Below, in pieces: positions 62,204 through 64,000 of a stretch of DNA of 64,000 nucleotides. Below the pieces are notes generated by a model. It did not search any database. It saw only the letters and a list, made by a program, of their open reading frames with translations, and had not been told where the DNA came from. Position numbers and translations under genes: made by a program. How positions within the stretch are numbered: position 1 is the stretch's first letter; each line of letters opens with the position of its first letter. Source of the stretch: a candidate division KSB3 bacterium (lineage in GTDB: Bacteria; Moduliflexota; Moduliflexia; Moduliflexales; Moduliflexaceae); assembly GCA_002748425.1 (NCBI GenBank), contig PDSJ01000012.1:124001-188000 (forward strand), written 5' to 3'.

Positions 62204-62600
62204 GAGCTCTCCATGCCTTGTGAAGCGAACGGTTCGAGCGCAAATTTTGCGTGCTTCCCGAAAAGGTATTGGCAGGGCGCAATAAGATACGGGCACAGCT
62301 TTCATGAAATGCCCGCTTAGTGGTATGCAGGTCTCTGAGACAGGCAGAGCAATTTTTCTGTAGCACGATCATCGTCAGCTTCTGGCAAGCCGGTGGCATG
62401 AGATTCGATCTCAGTATGACCGCGTGTCTTCACAGAATTGGTCTCCATCGCTCTTTGAGGATACACACCAGTCATGGTAATAAAAAACGTGCGATGAAAA
62501 ATAATTTCTGTCAAGAAAAAATTGACGGGAAGAAGCAAAAAGAGGGCAGACTGGAGTTGTTGGAGAGCCTGCCAGTCTTTTTGGGCAGCGTTTTCAGCAC
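62204..62600. other. Intergenic region between aroD and the sensor kinase
   Basis: It holds a terminator-like hairpin near the aroD end and AT-rich sequence at 62480-62520, with a TTGACA on the minus strand (62514-62509) but no matching -10. No supported gene is seen. Confidence 0.55.
62542..62583 (-). terminator. Terminator-like hairpin after aroD
   Basis: AGACTGG (62548-62554) pairs with CCAGTCT (62572-62578). T-rich stretches lie on both sides (TTTTTG on the plus side, CTCTTTTTGC on the minus side), so it may work in both directions. It separates aroB-aroD from the downstream genes. Confidence 0.55.
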
Positions 62601-63242
62601 TTAGATGCGCTCGAAGTGCTGCCACAGCTCTTCGATGTCTTGTTGGCGCATTTGGCCTGCTGCCGTTGCTTTCCCAGCAGCAAACGACGCAAAGGTACAC
62701 AGACCGCCTAGCAGCGGTGCTGCCACACGGCTTATCCTGCCTTGTTCTCCCATGCCGACCACCAGCAGTGAGAGATCCGAGTCGAGCAGGCCGAGCAGGC
62801 GGGCATTATCTCGCGGAGAGCTGACCATGCAGGCCACTTTGATAATATCTGCGTGACATTCCGAACAGCGGCGAATCACGCGCTCCAGTTCTTCGCGCTG
62901 CGGTGTTTTTTCAAAATCGTGGAACGAGATAATGACCTGGCAGCCTTTTGCGTTGGCGGCCCGGATAAGCTCGTGTTTCAGGCCGTCATCAGCGTCAACT
63001 TCAATATCAACATAGCTTGCTCCGGACGTTATGGCCAGCAGGAGCAATTGTCGACGACGTTCCGCTGCATATTTTCCCGGGCGGCACGTGGCGATCGTTC
63101 GGCAATCCGATGAAAAAATACGGATGATTTCTTCTTCTGAGAGTTCCAGCAAATCCAGACGTATTTCGACGAAGTCCAGCGTGCTGACGGCGTTCAGGCA
63201 TTCGTCGAATGGCATCTTCGCAACGGCAGTACAGATCTTCAT
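62601..63242 (-). CDS. aroD: 3-dehydroquinate dehydratase, type I
   Basis: A 213-residue class I dehydroquinase making 3-dehydroshikimate through a Schiff base. VEIRLDLLE and ATCRPG are substrate strands, and VIISFHDFEKTP holds the catalytic His. DIIKVACM contains the Schiff-base Lys. The C-terminal GRISRVAAPLLGG and ATAAGQM close the active site. The gene overlaps aroB by 4 bp (ATGA), so the two are coupled. Confidence 0.95.
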   Translation of the reverse strand: MKICTAVAKMPFDECLNAVSTLDFVEIRLDLLELSEEEIIRIFSSDCRTIATCRPGKYAAERRRQLLLLAITSGASYVDIEVDADDGLKHELIRAANAKGCQVIISFHDFEKTPQREELERVIRRCSECHADIIKVACMVSSPRDNARLLGLLDSDLSLLVVGMGEQGRISRVAAPLLGGLCTFASFAAGKATAAGQMRQQDIEELWQHFERI

Positions 63243-64000
63243 GGCCGGCCTTCTTTTGCGCTGTGCATGTTATCGATTGCTGTTTCCAGCTCTTCCAGGT
63301 CAAGGTCTTCGACAACGGCCCTGCCAAGCTCTTCAAGCAGGACAAATCTGATGCGAGTGCCGTAGCGCTTTTTATCCCGCTGCATTGCCTCTTTCAGCGC
63401 TGTTTTGTCGCTTTCGATCGAGGTCGGCAGGCCGTAGGCTTCAAGAAGCTGCCGTAAGCGCTCGACTTCTGTTCTGGACAGGCCGCCTTTGTTGTGGGAT
63501 AATTCAGCCGCGACCATCATGCCGATTGCCACTGATTCGCCGTGTGGGAGTCCCAGCGTTTTTTCCACAGCATGACCGAAGGTATGCCCGAAATTCAATT
63601 TCCGGCGGTCGCCATCTTCTTTTTCATCATTGTTGACCACTGCGGCTTTGATTCTTACTGAATCGTTCACAATACGTTCGACAGCACTGGCTTCAAGGGC
63701 GCAAATGCTCTGCACGTGATCTTCCATGAAACAGAAGAGATCCGGATCCGCGATCGCGCCATGCTTAATCGCTTCAGCAAAGCCGCAGCCCAGGACCCTC
63801 GGCGGGAGAGTTCGCAGCACTTCAAAATTCATGAGGACAAATTCCGGCTGCGCAAAGACCCCGATCGTGTTTTTATAGCCTTGAAAATTGACGCCGGTTT
63901 TGCCTCCCACACCGGCATCGACCTGGGCCAGCAAAGTCGTTGCTACGACGCCGAAGCGCAGCCCCCGCAGATATGTTGACGCGGCAAAGCCGGCCATATC
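63239..64000 (-). CDS. aroB: 3-dehydroquinate synthase, partial
   Basis: The C-terminal 253 residues or so are visible; the start lies beyond the right window edge. The enzyme cyclises DAHP with NAD and a divalent metal. MAGFAASTYLRG, TTLLAQVDAGVGGKTGVN (with the catalytic Lys region), FAEAIKHGAI and KLNFGHTFGHAVE (metal-binding His) are present. It heads the aroB-aroD pair and, with the downstream genes, covers the pathway after DAHP synthase. Confidence 0.95.
   Translation of the reverse strand, partial: DMAGFAASTYLRGLRFGVVATTLLAQVDAGVGGKTGVNFQGYKNTIGVFAQPEFVLMNFEVLRTLPPRVLGCGFAEAIKHGAIADPDLFCFMEDHVQSICALEASAVERIVNDSVRIKAAVVNNDEKEDGDRRKLNFGHTFGHAVEKTLGLPHGESVAIGMMVAAELSHNKGGLSRTEVERLRQLLEAYGLPTSIESDKTALKEAMQRDKKRYGTRIRFVLLEELGRAVVEDLDLEELETAIDNMHSAKEGRP

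Noticed and set aside
62486..62514. TTGACA on the minus strand upstream of the sensor kinase
   Set aside because: No acceptable -10 occurs at 16-19 nt spacing (CACGTT at 17).
62317..62700. A 127-codon minus-strand frame overlapping the aroD end
   Set aside because: It overlaps aroD in another frame, crosses a terminator hairpin and has no recognisable domain.
1..64000. CRISPR arrays, tRNA/rRNA genes, insertion sequences and prophage
   Set aside because: No regular spaced repeats, cloverleaf arms, transposase motifs or phage genes were found while reading both strands.

Overview
The window reads as chromosome from a Gram-negative, diderm bacterium of roughly 50% G+C. It encodes an outer-membrane barrel protein, Lgt, a lipid-linked polysaccharide flippase, a type IV pilus minor-pilin set and the aromatic amino-acid pathway. 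It also carries a complete Pup-proteasome operon, which is normal for Actinobacteria but found only in scattered Gram-negative lineages (for example some Nitrospirae, NC10 and other uncultivated phyla). I infer an uncultivated, non-actinobacterial lineage; the exact phylum cannot be read from this window. No rRNA, tRNA, CRISPR array, insertion sequence or prophage was seen.

Layout. 1-1.6 kb: two minus-strand response regulators, the first cut by the window edge. 2-4.4 kb: lgt, a HEAT-repeat protein and a 53-residue DUF5989-like membrane peptide behind a 12-bp perfect inverted repeat. 4.4-10.5 kb (minus): the PrsR/PrsK two-component pair known from exosortase/EPS systems, and a Wzz/BY-kinase chain-length regulator. 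10.8-22.7 kb: an exopolysaccharide cluster with four family-2 glycosyltransferases, a nucleotide-sugar epimerase-like protein, a DUF2723 membrane protein, a methyltransferase-like protein, a PL5 alginate-lyase-like enzyme, two different sulfotransferases and a Wzx-like flippase. Together these suggest a sulfated, possibly uronate-containing polymer. No exosortase or PEP-CTERM protein is visible here.

22.9-32.6 kb (minus) is one operon encoding a 1340-residue secreted NHL-repeat protein, then FimT/GspH-, PilV- and PilW-like prepilins, then a 1077-residue PilX-like prepilin carrying a PQQ-type propeller at its C-terminus. 32.7-42.3 kb is mixed: a second DUF2723 protein with a TPR, an orphan N6-adenine-methylase-like protein with four N-terminal winged-helix-like modules, a hybrid kinase whose receiver has Glu in place of the phospho-acceptor Asp, a NusG-domain-II protein, an SBF-type transporter and a DUF3783-HAD fusion.

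42.4-49.2 kb is the proteasome operon, mpa-dop-pup-prcB-prcA-pafA, behind a perfect consensus sigma-70 promoter. Pup is encoded with a C-terminal GGE, so it would not need deamidation, and Mpa ends in GQYL, the proteasome-docking tail. 49.3-54.4 kb (minus) holds an outer-membrane barrel protein, a secreted FG-GAP repeat protein and two tandem Hsp20 genes behind a strong promoter. 54.6-64 kb (minus) is the aromatic pathway, aroB-aroD-(sensor kinase)-aroE-aroK-aroA-aroC-pheA-tyrA, leading from DAHP to the phenylalanine and tyrosine branches; aroB runs off the right edge.

All calls were made by reading the sequence. Domain names are family recognition by eye, not database hits.
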